Source: Muribaculaceae bacterium (GTDB lineage Bacteria; Bacteroidota; Bacteroidia; Bacteroidales; Muribaculaceae). Taken from it: a stretch of DNA of 64,000 bases. The notes below the pieces were generated by a model. The model did no database searches and was not told where the DNA came from. It saw only the letters and a list, made by a program, of their open reading frames with translations. The stretch is taken from NCBI GenBank assembly GCA_023667285.1, contig JAMPAK010000001.1, forward strand, positions 1,301,024 through 1,365,023, written 5' to 3'. Made by a program: the position numbers and the translations under genes. Positions 9,321 through 17,875 of the stretch are shown here, in pieces; the first letter of the stretch is position 1; each line of letters opens with the position of its first letter.

Positions 9321-9409
9321 TGATGCCTCACATCTTGACCGCCGTGCTGCGCGCCCGGCCTGGCGCGGCCACCGGGAACGACACATATATTATATATTAC
9401 AATAACACC

Positions 9410-11935
9410 ATGAAAAAAATCTCGACCCTGCTGCTGGCCCTGTGGGTGGCGGCATCGGCCTTCGCCTCGACGACACAGGAGGCGTGGGAGAAGACCTATC
9501 CGCAGATTGACCAGCGGATCAAGGCTCCGGAGTTTCCCGCCCGTGACTACAAGCTCTTCGACTATGGCAAGAAATCGAAGACCAAGGGCTATCTCTACAC
9601 TGAACTCATCAACAAGACCATCGACCTGTGCTCGCGCGAGGGTGGCGGCCGCGTCATCATCCCCAAGGGTGAGTGGCTCACAGGCCCCATCACTCTGAAG
9701 GACAATGTGAATCTCTATCTGGAGGAGGGCGCCACGCTTCTCTTCACCACAGACCCCAAGGAGTTTCCGGTGGTGCGCACCCGCTGGGAGGGGATGGACT
9801 GCTACAACTATCAGCCGCTGGTCTATGCCATCGGCGCCAAGAACATAGCCCTGACGGGCAAAGGTGTGCTCGACGGGCAGGCATCGAACGCCAACTGGTG
9901 GGGCATGAGCTCGAAGAGGGGGCACGACTATGAGGGCCCGGAGCCTGCGCCGGCCACACAGAAGGTGGGCCGCCCGCTGCTCCAGGAGTGGAATGAGAAC
10001 GGTGTGCCTGTGGAGAAGCGCATCCTGGGCGATGGCTATGGCATGAGGCCCCAGATGGTCAACTTTGTGGACTGCAAGAATGTGCTGATCCAGGATGTCA
10101 CCCTGCTGCGCTCGCCCTTCTGGGTGATCCACCCTCTCTTCTGCGAGAATCTCACCGTGAAGGGTGTGACCATCCAGAACGACGGACCCAACGGCGACGG
10201 CTGCGACCCGGAGTCGTGCAAGGATGTGCTGATAGAGGACTGCTCGTTTGACACGGGCGACGACTGCATCGCCATCAAGAGCGGCCGCAACCGCGACGGC
10301 ATCCGTGATGCAAGGCCCACGGAGAATGTCATCGTGCGCAACTGCCGCATGAAGAACGGCCACGGAGGCATCGTGGTGGGATCGGAGATCTCGGGCGGCT
10401 TCAAGAACCTCTTTGCCGAGAACTGTGTGATGGACTCGCCTGACCTCGACCGCGTGGTGCGCATCAAGACCAACTCATGCCGCAGCGGTGTGATCGAGGA
10501 TATCTATGTGCGCAATATAGAGGTGGGACAGTGCAAGGAGGCCGTCCTCAAGATCAACCTCATCTATGAGCGCCGCGAGGCATGCGACCACTCATATCCA
10601 CCCGTAGTGCAGAATGTCTATCTCCAGAATGTCACATGTAAGAAGAGCGAGTATGGCGTGAAGATCGAGGGATTCGAGGATCTATGCAATGTCCGCAACA
10701 TCGAGCTCATCGACTGTCACTTTGACAACGTCTCCTCAGGGGGCAACTCCATCGAGGGCCTGGTGAAGAACCTCATCATCGCCAACACCTATATCAACGG
10801 CAAGCTCGTCACTGAGTACTCGCCCATCTCTCAGCGTATGGTGTTGTCAGAGATCAAGCGTCATCCTGTCAGCACATCGCTCGACGGCCAGAAGGGTCCG
10901 AAGTGGACATATGCCGTCGGCACGGAACTCGACGCCTTTGTCAATACCGCTAACCGCTATGGAGACAAGAGTTTCGAGGACTATGCTCTCTCGTACATCG
11001 ACTCGCTCGTGAACCCCGACGGGACCATCAAGACCTATAAACTCGCTGACTACAACCTCGACCAGTGCAAGAACGGCACACTCCTCATGGTGGCATATGA
11101 CCGCACCGGCGATGAGCGCTACAAGAAAGCCATGGATACCCTCCACGAGCAGCTCAAGGGTCAGCCCCGCACGGCCGACGGAGGCTACTGGCACAAGAAG
11201 GTCTACCCGCACCAGATGTGGCTCGACGGTCTCTTCATGGCCGAGCCCTTCTCAGCCAAGTATGCCAAGCGCTTCCTCTCGCCCGAGGAGCAGGCTAAGG
11301 AGTGGGACAACATCGCCAACCAGTTCCTCACAGTGGCAAAGCACACCTACGACCCCGCCACCGGCCTCTATCGCCACGCCTGGGACGAGAGCAAGGAGCA
11401 GTTCTGGTGTGACAAGGAGACAGGGCAGTCTGCCCACGCATGGGCGCGCGCCCAGGGATGGATCTTCATGGCTCTCCTGGATGTGCTTGAGGAGATGCCC
11501 GCCGACAATCCTAACCGCCCCGAACTCGAGAAACTCGTGAAATCGCTGGCCGACGGTGTCGTGAAGTTCCAGGACATCAAGAGCGGCTGCTGGTTCCAGG
11601 TGCTCGACCAGCCCGGCCGCGAGGGCAACTATCTGGAGGGCACAGCCACAGCGATGTATGTCTACTCGCTGCTGCGCGCCGTGCGACTCGGGCTGCTTGA
11701 CGAGAGTTATCTGCAGGCAGCGCTCACCGGATGGAACGGCATGCAGAAGAACCTTATCCGCGAGGACAAGGACGGCACACTCTCGCTGCTCAACTGCTGT
11801 GCAGTGGGTGGCCTGGGTGGCAAGAACCGCCGCGACGGTTCGTTTGAGTATTACCTCTCGGAACCCATCATCGAGAACGACTGCAAGGGGGTAGGCCCCT
11901 ACATCAACGCCGCCCTTGAGATGGAGCGCCGCTGA
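9410..11935 (+). CDS. Bifunctional GH28 polygalacturonase - GH105 unsaturated uronyl hydrolase
   Basis: The 841-residue secreted protein starts at ATG 9410, which begins a clear signal peptide (MKKISTLLLALWVAASAFAS); an in-frame GTG at 9320 falls inside the promoter. Residues of about 25-480 form a GH28 beta-helix, with NGDG (Asp263), DTGDD (Asp284, Asp285), NGHGG (His318) and RIK (351-353), the family's catalytic set. Residues of about 500-841 form a GH105 (alpha/alpha)6 domain with ADGGYWHKK, YPHQMWLDG (Asp606) and WARAQGW. GH28 hydrolyses galacturonan linkages. GH105 removes the 4,5-unsaturated uronic acid left by pectate or rhamnogalacturonan lyases. Having both in one chain lets one enzyme trim both kinds of chain end. 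A strong terminator follows. Confidence 0.93.
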   Translation: MKKISTLLLALWVAASAFASTTQEAWEKTYPQIDQRIKAPEFPARDYKLFDYGKKSKTKGYLYTELINKTIDLCSREGGGRVIIPKGEWLTGPITLKDNVNLYLEEGATLLFTTDPKEFPVVRTRWEGMDCYNYQPLVYAIGAKNIALTGKGVLDGQASNANWWGMSSKRGHDYEGPEPAPATQKVGRPLLQEWNENGVPVEKRILGDGYGMRPQMVNFVDCKNVLIQDVTLLRSPFWVIHPLFCENLTVKGVTIQNDGPNGDGCDPESCKDVLIEDCSFDTGDDCIAIKSGRNRDGIRDARPTENVIVRNCRMKNGHGGIVVGSEISGGFKNLFAENCVMDSPDLDRVVRIKTNSCRSGVIEDIYVRNIEVGQCKEAVLKINLIYERREACDHSYPPVVQNVYLQNVTCKKSEYGVKIEGFEDLCNVRNIELIDCHFDNVSSGGNSIEGLVKNLIIANTYINGKLVTEYSPISQRMVLSEIKRHPVSTSLDGQKGPKWTYAVGTELDAFVNTANRYGDKSFEDYALSYIDSLVNPDGTIKTYKLADYNLDQCKNGTLLMVAYDRTGDERYKKAMDTLHEQLKGQPRTADGGYWHKKVYPHQMWLDGLFMAEPFSAKYAKRFLSPEEQAKEWDNIANQFLTVAKHTYDPATGLYRHAWDESKEQFWCDKETGQSAHAWARAQGWIFMALLDVLEEMPADNPNRPELEKLVKSLADGVVKFQDIKSGCWFQVLDQPGREGNYLEGTATAMYVYSLLRAVRLGLLDESYLQAALTGWNGMQKNLIREDKDGTLSLLNCCAVGGLGGKNRRDGSFEYYLSEPIIENDCKGVGPYINAALEMERR

Positions 11936-11956
11936 TCAACGACACTGACTCATCAT

Positions 11957-12002
11957 CGCCGCCCGTGCCACCACGCCGGGCGGCGATTCCTTTTGTCTTT
12001 TT
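11957..12002 (+). terminator. Rho-independent terminator after the GH28-GH105 gene
   Basis: A perfect nine-base-pair stem, CGCCGCCCG at 11957-11965 and CGGGCGGCG at 11977-11985, has an 11-base loop and is followed by a T-rich tract. It lies 22 bases past the stop and separates this gene from the GH43 operon. Confidence 0.85.
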
Positions 12003-12056
12003 CACAATTTTCACAATTTAACTGAATTTATGAATCACTTTTCGGTGGAAATTTTG

Positions 12057-12064
12057 TAACTTTG
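12057..12064 (+). promoter_or_regulatory. -7 box of the GH43-CE8-uxaBAC-exuT operon
   Basis: TAACTTTG matches TAnnTTTG and is preceded by a T-rich stretch with no perfect -33 TTG. It lies about 70 bases before the GH43 start. No equally good motif was seen in the short gaps of the following genes, so it is the likely promoter for the run that ends at the terminator at 20,826. Confidence 0.55.
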
Positions 12065-12133
12065 GGGCAAATTATATCCGGGCGTCACGGCTCACGTGTG
12101 AACGCCATCATAAAAATACCTTAAATTGAACTT

Positions 12134-13816
12134 ATGAAACTAATCACCGGCCTCTCGTTCGCAGCCCTCACGGCTCTTGCAGCCATAGGCGCGAAGGCTG
12201 ACACCCTCTCGGAAGTATGGGTGTCAGACCTTGGAAACGGACAGTATCAGAACCCCATCATCGATGCAGACTACTCTGACCCTGATGTCGTGCGTGTTGG
12301 CGATGACTACTATATGACCGCATCAAGTTTCTGCGACATCCCCGGCCTCCCCATACTCCACTCCAAGGATCTCGTGAACTGGACCCTTATCGGCCATGCC
12401 ATAGCCGAGATGCCTGAGTATGCTCAGTCTGCTCCTGACCCCTCGCACGGCAATGCAGTGTGGGCACCCTCCATCCGCTATCACAACGGAGAGTTCTACA
12501 TATATTACGGCGACCCTGACCTGGGCATCTTCATGACCAAAACCAAGAATCCTGCCGGCCCATGGGAGCCGCTCGTGCATGTACACAAGGCCAAGGGCAT
12601 CATCGACACATGCCCCCTCTGGGATGAGGATGGCAGGGCATACATAGCCCACGGTTATGCCGGAAGCCGCGCCGGCAACAAGAGCATCATCGGCATGATT
12701 GAGATGACCCCCGACGGCAAAAGCACCATCGGCGAGGACCGCATCATCTATGACGGCCACATGGACAACCCCACCATCGAGGGTGCAAAGATTTATAAGC
12801 ATGACGGCTGGTACTGGATATTCTCTCCGTCTGGAGGCGTGGCCACGGGATGGCAGGAAGTGATGCGTTCCAAGAGCCCCTGGGGTCCCTATGAGGAGCG
12901 CAATGTGATGGAGCAGGGAGACACTGACATCAACGGTCCACACCAGGGCGCATGGATTGACACCCCCGACGGCAAGGAAGACTGGTTCATCCACTTCCAG
13001 GACAAGGGGCCTTACGGACGTGTGGTGCATCTCCAGCCAATGAAGTGGAACGAGGATGGTTTCCCTGTGATAGGTGTTGACCCTGACGGCGATGGCCGCG
13101 GTGTTCCCGTCAAGAAGTATCGCAAGCCCAGTGTGGGCAAGTCATATGCAAAGGCCACACCCGCTGACAGCGATGAGTTTGACGCCAACACACTGGGCAA
13201 GCAGTGGCAGTGGAAAGGCAACCCCTCAGCCCTGTGGTATTTCGCTGATGCCAAGAACTCACAGCTGCGCCTCTTCTCGACCAATACTCCCGGTGCCGAG
13301 CGCCTCTACGACATGCCTAACCTCCTGCTTCAGAAGTTCCCGGGCCGCAATTTCACAGCCACAGCCAAGGTTGAGTTCTGCCCCCGTGTGAACAATGGCA
13401 AAACACAGGCCGGAGAGATGGCCGGACTCACCGTGATGGGCTACAACTATGGCGCCATCGCCTTTGAGAGCCGCGAGGATGGCGTGTATTTGGTTGAGGT
13501 TCAGGGTAGAAAAGCCAATAAGGGTGGCAAGCAGACCCTGGGCGAGAGCATCAAACTCGACTCCACTAAGGATGTCTATCTCCGCGTCAAGGTGAAATAT
13601 ACCGGCGCCAAGAGTCCCAAGCAGAAGCCTGACTATGCATGTGAGGCACAGTTCTCCTACAGCCTCGATGGCAAGAAATTCACTGACTTCGGCCAGCCTG
13701 TGCCTGTCACCGAAGGCCACTGGATCGGCGCCAAGATGGGCCTCTTCTGCTCACGTCCCTGGGTAAGCAATGACTCAGGATGGATGAACATAGACTGGTT
13801 TCGCGTTACAAAATAA
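12134..13816 (+). CDS. Secreted GH43 family glycosidase with C-terminal beta-sandwich
   Basis: This 560-residue protein has a signal peptide (MKLITGLSFAALTALAAIGAKA). A five-bladed GH43 domain at about 38-330 carries DADYSDPD, in which Asp49 is the likely catalytic base, and TIEGAK, in which Glu216 is the likely general acid. The C-terminal part, about 350-560, looks like the concanavalin-type beta-sandwich of many GH43 beta-xylosidases and arabinofuranosidases (DSDEFDANTLGKQWQWKGNP). It probably removes arabinose, xylose or galactose side units from pectin; the exact substrate cannot be read from the sequence. It is the first gene of the operon carrying the galacturonate catabolic genes, 19 bases before the pectin methylesterase gene. 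Confidence 0.88.
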   Translation: MKLITGLSFAALTALAAIGAKADTLSEVWVSDLGNGQYQNPIIDADYSDPDVVRVGDDYYMTASSFCDIPGLPILHSKDLVNWTLIGHAIAEMPEYAQSAPDPSHGNAVWAPSIRYHNGEFYIYYGDPDLGIFMTKTKNPAGPWEPLVHVHKAKGIIDTCPLWDEDGRAYIAHGYAGSRAGNKSIIGMIEMTPDGKSTIGEDRIIYDGHMDNPTIEGAKIYKHDGWYWIFSPSGGVATGWQEVMRSKSPWGPYEERNVMEQGDTDINGPHQGAWIDTPDGKEDWFIHFQDKGPYGRVVHLQPMKWNEDGFPVIGVDPDGDGRGVPVKKYRKPSVGKSYAKATPADSDEFDANTLGKQWQWKGNPSALWYFADAKNSQLRLFSTNTPGAERLYDMPNLLLQKFPGRNFTATAKVEFCPRVNNGKTQAGEMAGLTVMGYNYGAIAFESREDGVYLVEVQGRKANKGGKQTLGESIKLDSTKDVYLRVKVKYTGAKSPKQKPDYACEAQFSYSLDGKKFTDFGQPVPVTEGHWIGAKMGLFCSRPWVSNDSGWMNIDWFRVTK

Positions 13817-13835
13817 TCTCCCCTAATCCTGACTC

Positions 13836-14795
13836 ATGAAAGCAAGAATCCTCTCGCTCCTGGCGGCCATCCTCGTCTGCGGCTGTGCCATGGGTGCTGA
13901 ATATAAGCGTGAACTATATGTAAACCCTGATGGCTCAGGTGACTATACTAATGTCACTGATGCCCTTGAGGGAATCAGAGCCTATATGGACTATACCGTG
14001 ACGGTCCACATAGCCCCCGGAACCTATAAGGAAAAGGTCATCATCCCGTCGTGGCTCACAAATGTGGTCTTTGTCGGCGAGGGTGCCAAGCCCGAGGACA
14101 CCGTCATCACATGGGATGACCATGCCAACATCAACAAGATGGGGACATTCCGCACCTATACCGTCAGGGTAGATGGCAACGACATCACCTTCCGCAATCT
14201 CACCATCGAGAACAATGCGCCTCAGTTAGGGCAGGCCGTAGCACTCCACACCGAGGGAGACCGCCTGAAGTTTGAGAACTGCCGCATCCTGGGCAACCAG
14301 GACACTGTTTTCACCGGCGGTGAGAACATGAGGCTCTTTTTTGACAACTGCTATATCGATGGCACGACCGACTTCATCTTCGGCCCCGCCACAGCCTATT
14401 TCAAGGATTGCAACATCCACTCTAAGCGAGACAGTTTCATCACAGCAGCCTCTACGCCAGAGAATGTGGCCGTGGGCTATGTGTTTGAAAACTGCCATCT
14501 CACAGCAGACCCCGAGGTGCAGAAAGTGTATCTGGGCCGTCCCTGGCGCCCATATGCCCACACAATGTTCATCAACTGCGATATGGACAAGCACATCCGC
14601 GCAGAGCGCTGGCAGAACTGGGGCAAGAAGGAGAACGAGGTGACATCGCGCTATGGCGAGTATGGCTCGAAAGGCCCCGGGGCAGAGGGTCAGTGTGACT
14701 GGGCCAAGAACCCCGACCCCGAGACCGTCAAGGCACTCACAGACCTGAAGAAAGTGTTCAGCCACTCAACCGACTGGAATCCAACAGACAAATAA
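13836..14795 (+). CDS. Pectin methylesterase (CE8)
   Basis: The 319-residue protein has a short signal peptide (to about residue 20, AMGA) and a full CE8 beta-helix. The conserved GNQDT (Gln155, Asp156), DGTTDFIFG (Asp179) and LGRPW (Arg235, Trp237) supply the oxyanion Gln, the two catalytic Asp and the substrate-binding Arg/Trp. It removes methyl esters from homogalacturonan, making it accessible to the GH28 enzyme and lyases. A Cys in CGCAMG near the signal peptide end could make it a lipoprotein, though the fit to a lipobox is imperfect. It lies between GH43 and uxaB in one transcription run. Confidence 0.94.
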   Translation: MKARILSLLAAILVCGCAMGAEYKRELYVNPDGSGDYTNVTDALEGIRAYMDYTVTVHIAPGTYKEKVIIPSWLTNVVFVGEGAKPEDTVITWDDHANINKMGTFRTYTVRVDGNDITFRNLTIENNAPQLGQAVALHTEGDRLKFENCRILGNQDTVFTGGENMRLFFDNCYIDGTTDFIFGPATAYFKDCNIHSKRDSFITAASTPENVAVGYVFENCHLTADPEVQKVYLGRPWRPYAHTMFINCDMDKHIRAERWQNWGKKENEVTSRYGEYGSKGPGAEGQCDWAKNPDPETVKALTDLKKVFSHSTDWNPTDK

Positions 14796-14835
14796 CAGAA
14801 AAACTAACAAACAAATCAAATAAAAACCAATCCAA

Positions 14836-16323
14836 ATGAAAGCCTTAAACAAACTCACTGCCCCCAAGGCAGTTGCACCCGAAAGGATCATTCAATTCGG
14901 CGAAGGTAACTTCCTGCGCGCATTCGTCGACTGGATCATCAAGAACATGAACGACAAGACAGACTTTAACTCATCTGTGGTTGTAGTTCAGGGTACCACC
15001 GATGCCTTCGTGACACAACTCCTCCAGGGTCAGGACTGCCTCTACCATGTCAACCTCCAGGGCCGTCTCGAGGGTGAGGTGATCAACTCTTTCACTCGCG
15101 TCGATGTCATCAGCCGTGCACTCAGCCCCTTCACACAGACCGACGCTTTCCTAGCGCTGGCTGACCAGCCTGAGATGCGTTTCGTCATCTCGAACACCAC
15201 AGAGGCTGGCATCACATTCGACCCCTCATGCAAACTTGCTGACCGACCCGCATCTTCATATCCCGGCAAACTCACCCAGCTCCTCTATCGCCGCTACACC
15301 ACCTTCAAGGGGGCAGCCGACAAGGGCTTCATCATCATGCCCTGCGAGCTCATATTTGAGAACGGCCACCACCTCAAGGAGTGCATCACACAGTATATCG
15401 ACCTCTGGAAAGAGGAACTCGGTGCTGACTATGAGGGATTCCGTGCATGGTTCCTCACTCATAACTATGTATGCTCAACTCTGGTTGACCGCATCGTCCC
15501 CGGATTCCCCCGCAAGGAGATTGCCGACATCCAGGCAAAGCTCAACTACAAGGACAACATCGTGGTCCAGGGCGAGGCATTCCACCTCTGGGTCATCGAG
15601 CGCGCTTGCAACATGACCATCGAAGAGCTCCGCGCTGAGTTCCCCGCAGAGAAGGCCGGCCTCCACGTGCTCATCACAGACTCTGAGGCTCCCTATCATG
15701 AGAGAAAGGTTACACTTCTCAACGGTCCTCACACAGTCCTCTCGCCCGTGGCATTCCTCAGCGGCGTCAATATTGTCCGCGATGCCTGCAATCACCCCAT
15801 CATCGGCAAATATATCCACAAAGTGCAGTTCGAGGAGCTCATGGAGACACTCAATCTCCCCATGGACGAGCTCAAGAAGTTTGCATCAGACGTGCTCGAG
15901 CGCTTCAACAACCCCTATGTCGACCATCAGGTGACATCCATCATGCTCAACTCCTTCCCCAAGTATCAGACCCGCGACCTCCCCGGTCTCAAGACATATC
16001 TCGAGCGCAAGGGCACACTTCCCAAGGGTCTCGTGCTTGGTCTGGCAGCCATCATCACATACTACAAGGGTGGCAAGCGTGAGGACGGCACTGAGATTGT
16101 CCCCAACGACGACCAGAAAATCATGGATCTCCTCAAGAACCTCTGGGCCACAGGCGACACACGCAAGGTGGCTGAGGGTGTCCTCGGTGCCAAAGACCTC
16201 ATCTGGGGAGTCCAGGGCGACCTCAACGAAGTCCCCGGCCTCACAGACATGGTGACATATTATCTCGACGAGATCCAGAAGAAGGGTATGCTCGAGACTG
16301 TCAAAGAAGTTGTTGAAGCCTGA
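14836..16323 (+). CDS. uxaB: Tagaturonate reductase (altronate oxidoreductase)
   Basis: This 495-residue cytoplasmic enzyme belongs to the mannitol dehydrogenase-type long-chain reductases. The N-terminal Rossmann motif FGEGNFLRAF is at about 21-30. The catalytic segment KVTLLNGPH has Lys291, Asn296 and His299, the Lys/Asn/His set of this superfamily. UxaB reduces D-tagaturonate to D-altronate with NADH, the second step of galacturonate breakdown. Length and the uxaA and uxaC neighbours separate it from fructuronate reductase or mannitol dehydrogenase. The gap to the upstream CE8 gene is 40 bases and A-rich, with no promoter motif; uxaA follows after 18 bases. Confidence 0.93.
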   Translation: MKALNKLTAPKAVAPERIIQFGEGNFLRAFVDWIIKNMNDKTDFNSSVVVVQGTTDAFVTQLLQGQDCLYHVNLQGRLEGEVINSFTRVDVISRALSPFTQTDAFLALADQPEMRFVISNTTEAGITFDPSCKLADRPASSYPGKLTQLLYRRYTTFKGAADKGFIIMPCELIFENGHHLKECITQYIDLWKEELGADYEGFRAWFLTHNYVCSTLVDRIVPGFPRKEIADIQAKLNYKDNIVVQGEAFHLWVIERACNMTIEELRAEFPAEKAGLHVLITDSEAPYHERKVTLLNGPHTVLSPVAFLSGVNIVRDACNHPIIGKYIHKVQFEELMETLNLPMDELKKFASDVLERFNNPYVDHQVTSIMLNSFPKYQTRDLPGLKTYLERKGTLPKGLVLGLAAIITYYKGGKREDGTEIVPNDDQKIMDLLKNLWATGDTRKVAEGVLGAKDLIWGVQGDLNEVPGLTDMVTYYLDEIQKKGMLETVKEVVEA

Positions 16324-16341
16324 TCACCCACGCAGATACGG

Positions 16342-17856
16342 ATGAAAGACTTTCTGAAAATCAATCCCGCCGACAATGTCGCGGTGGCAATCAACCCCCT
16401 CTCAGCAGGGACGGTTGTCACCGTCGGCACCGACGGTGACATCACACTTGTCAGCGACATTCCCGCAGGCCACAAGTTCGCTCTCTGTGACCTGGCCAAA
16501 GGCGAGAATGTGGTGAAATACGGATTTCCCATCGGCCACACACGCCATGCCGTGGCCAAGGGGGCTTTCCTCGACCACAACGACATCAAAACCAATCTTG
16601 AAGGTCAGCTCGACTACTCAGACATCACCATCGACAATCCTAATCCCGCCGCTCCCGGCTCAGCCCTCAAGGGTGCAGAGGCCACTTTCATGGGCTATGA
16701 GAGAGCCGACGGCCAGATAGGCATCCGCAATGAGCTCTGGGTCATCCCCACTGTTGGCTGTGTCAACGGCATCGTGAAGCAGATTGTGGACCGCGTCAAC
16801 GCTGAGACAGGCGCCGAGGGTGTCGACGGCATCTTCGGATTCCCCCACAACTATGGCTGCTCGCAGCTCGGCGACGACCATGAGAACACCAAGAAGATCC
16901 TCCGCGACATGGTGCACCACCCCAATGCCGGCGGCATCCTTGTGGTGGGTCTCGGATGTGAGAACAACCAGCCCAAGGTGTTCGAGGAATTCTGCGGCGA
17001 CTATGACCGCTCCCGCGTCAAGTTCATGGTGTGTCAGGAGGTTGAGGGCAACGAGGTGGAGTATGGCGTCAAAGTGCTGACCGAACTCTACAACAACGCC
17101 CGCAAATGCACACGCACCACACAGCCCGCCTCAAAACTCCGCATCGGACTGAAATGTGGTGGGTCAGACGGCTTCTCAGGCATCACAGCCAACCCCCTTC
17201 TTGGCGAGTTCTCAGACTGGCTCTGCGAGGTTGAGGGTGGCACAACCGTGCTCACCGAGGTACCTGAGATGTTTGGAGCCGAGACAATCCTGATGCGCCG
17301 CTGTGCAGACAAGGAGCTCCTCGCCTCGACCGTCTCGCTCATCAACAATTTCAAGGAATACTTCCTCAGCCACGGTGAGCCTGTGGGGGAGAACCCCTCG
17401 CCGGGCAACAAGGCCGGTGGCATCTCGACCCTCGAGGAGAAAGCCCTCGGATGTACCCAGAAGTCGGGCAAGAGCCCCGTGTTCGGCGTGCTTGAGTATG
17501 GTGAGCGCATCCACAACCACGGCCTCAACCTCCTCTCAGCCCCCGGCAACGACCTGGTGGCCTCGACGGCCCTTGCAGCGGCCGGGTGTCAGATGGTGCT
17601 GTTCACAACAGGCCGCGGCACACCCTTCGGCACATTTGTGCCCACAATGAAAGTGTCCACAAACTCAGGTCTTGCCTCACGCAAGCCCACATGGATCGAC
17701 TTCAATGCCGGAGTCCTCGTGGAGGATCAGGACATGAAGACCGTAGTGGCCGATTTCATTGCCTATGTGCTGCGCGTCGCATCAGGTGAGCTTGTCAACT
17801 CCGAGAAGTCTGGCATCCACGAGATAGCCATCTTCAAAAATGGTGTAACCCTCTAA
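16342..17856 (+). CDS. uxaA: Altronate dehydratase
   Basis: The 504-residue protein has an N-terminal SAF domain (about 1-95) and a C-terminal altronate/galactarate dehydratase domain with NYGCSQLG, GLGCENNQ and GLKCGGSDGFSG, holding the conserved Cys residues thought to bind iron. It dehydrates D-altronate to 2-keto-3-deoxygluconate. This is a full-length single-chain form; some bacteria split SAF and catalytic parts into two genes. It lies between uxaB and uxaC, 19 bases before the latter. The next enzymes (KDG kinase and KDPG aldolase) are not in this window. Confidence 0.95.
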   Translation: MKDFLKINPADNVAVAINPLSAGTVVTVGTDGDITLVSDIPAGHKFALCDLAKGENVVKYGFPIGHTRHAVAKGAFLDHNDIKTNLEGQLDYSDITIDNPNPAAPGSALKGAEATFMGYERADGQIGIRNELWVIPTVGCVNGIVKQIVDRVNAETGAEGVDGIFGFPHNYGCSQLGDDHENTKKILRDMVHHPNAGGILVVGLGCENNQPKVFEEFCGDYDRSRVKFMVCQEVEGNEVEYGVKVLTELYNNARKCTRTTQPASKLRIGLKCGGSDGFSGITANPLLGEFSDWLCEVEGGTTVLTEVPEMFGAETILMRRCADKELLASTVSLINNFKEYFLSHGEPVGENPSPGNKAGGISTLEEKALGCTQKSGKSPVFGVLEYGERIHNHGLNLLSAPGNDLVASTALAAAGCQMVLFTTGRGTPFGTFVPTMKVSTNSGLASRKPTWIDFNAGVLVEDQDMKTVVADFIAYVLRVASGELVNSEKSGIHEIAIFKNGVTL

Positions 17857-17875
17857 CTTTAAATCTAATATCCCA

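Noticed and set aside
9278-10363. Long open frame of 361 codons on the minus strand opposite the GH28-GH105 gene
   Set aside because: It is antisense to a well-supported enzyme, has no family features, and arises from the GC-rich third positions of the real gene. It also overlaps the plus-strand promoter.
12323-13030. 235-codon minus-strand frame opposite the GH43 gene
   Set aside because: Shadow of the GH43 codons; composition is atypical (rich in Val, Ala, His) and it has no promoter or family similarity.
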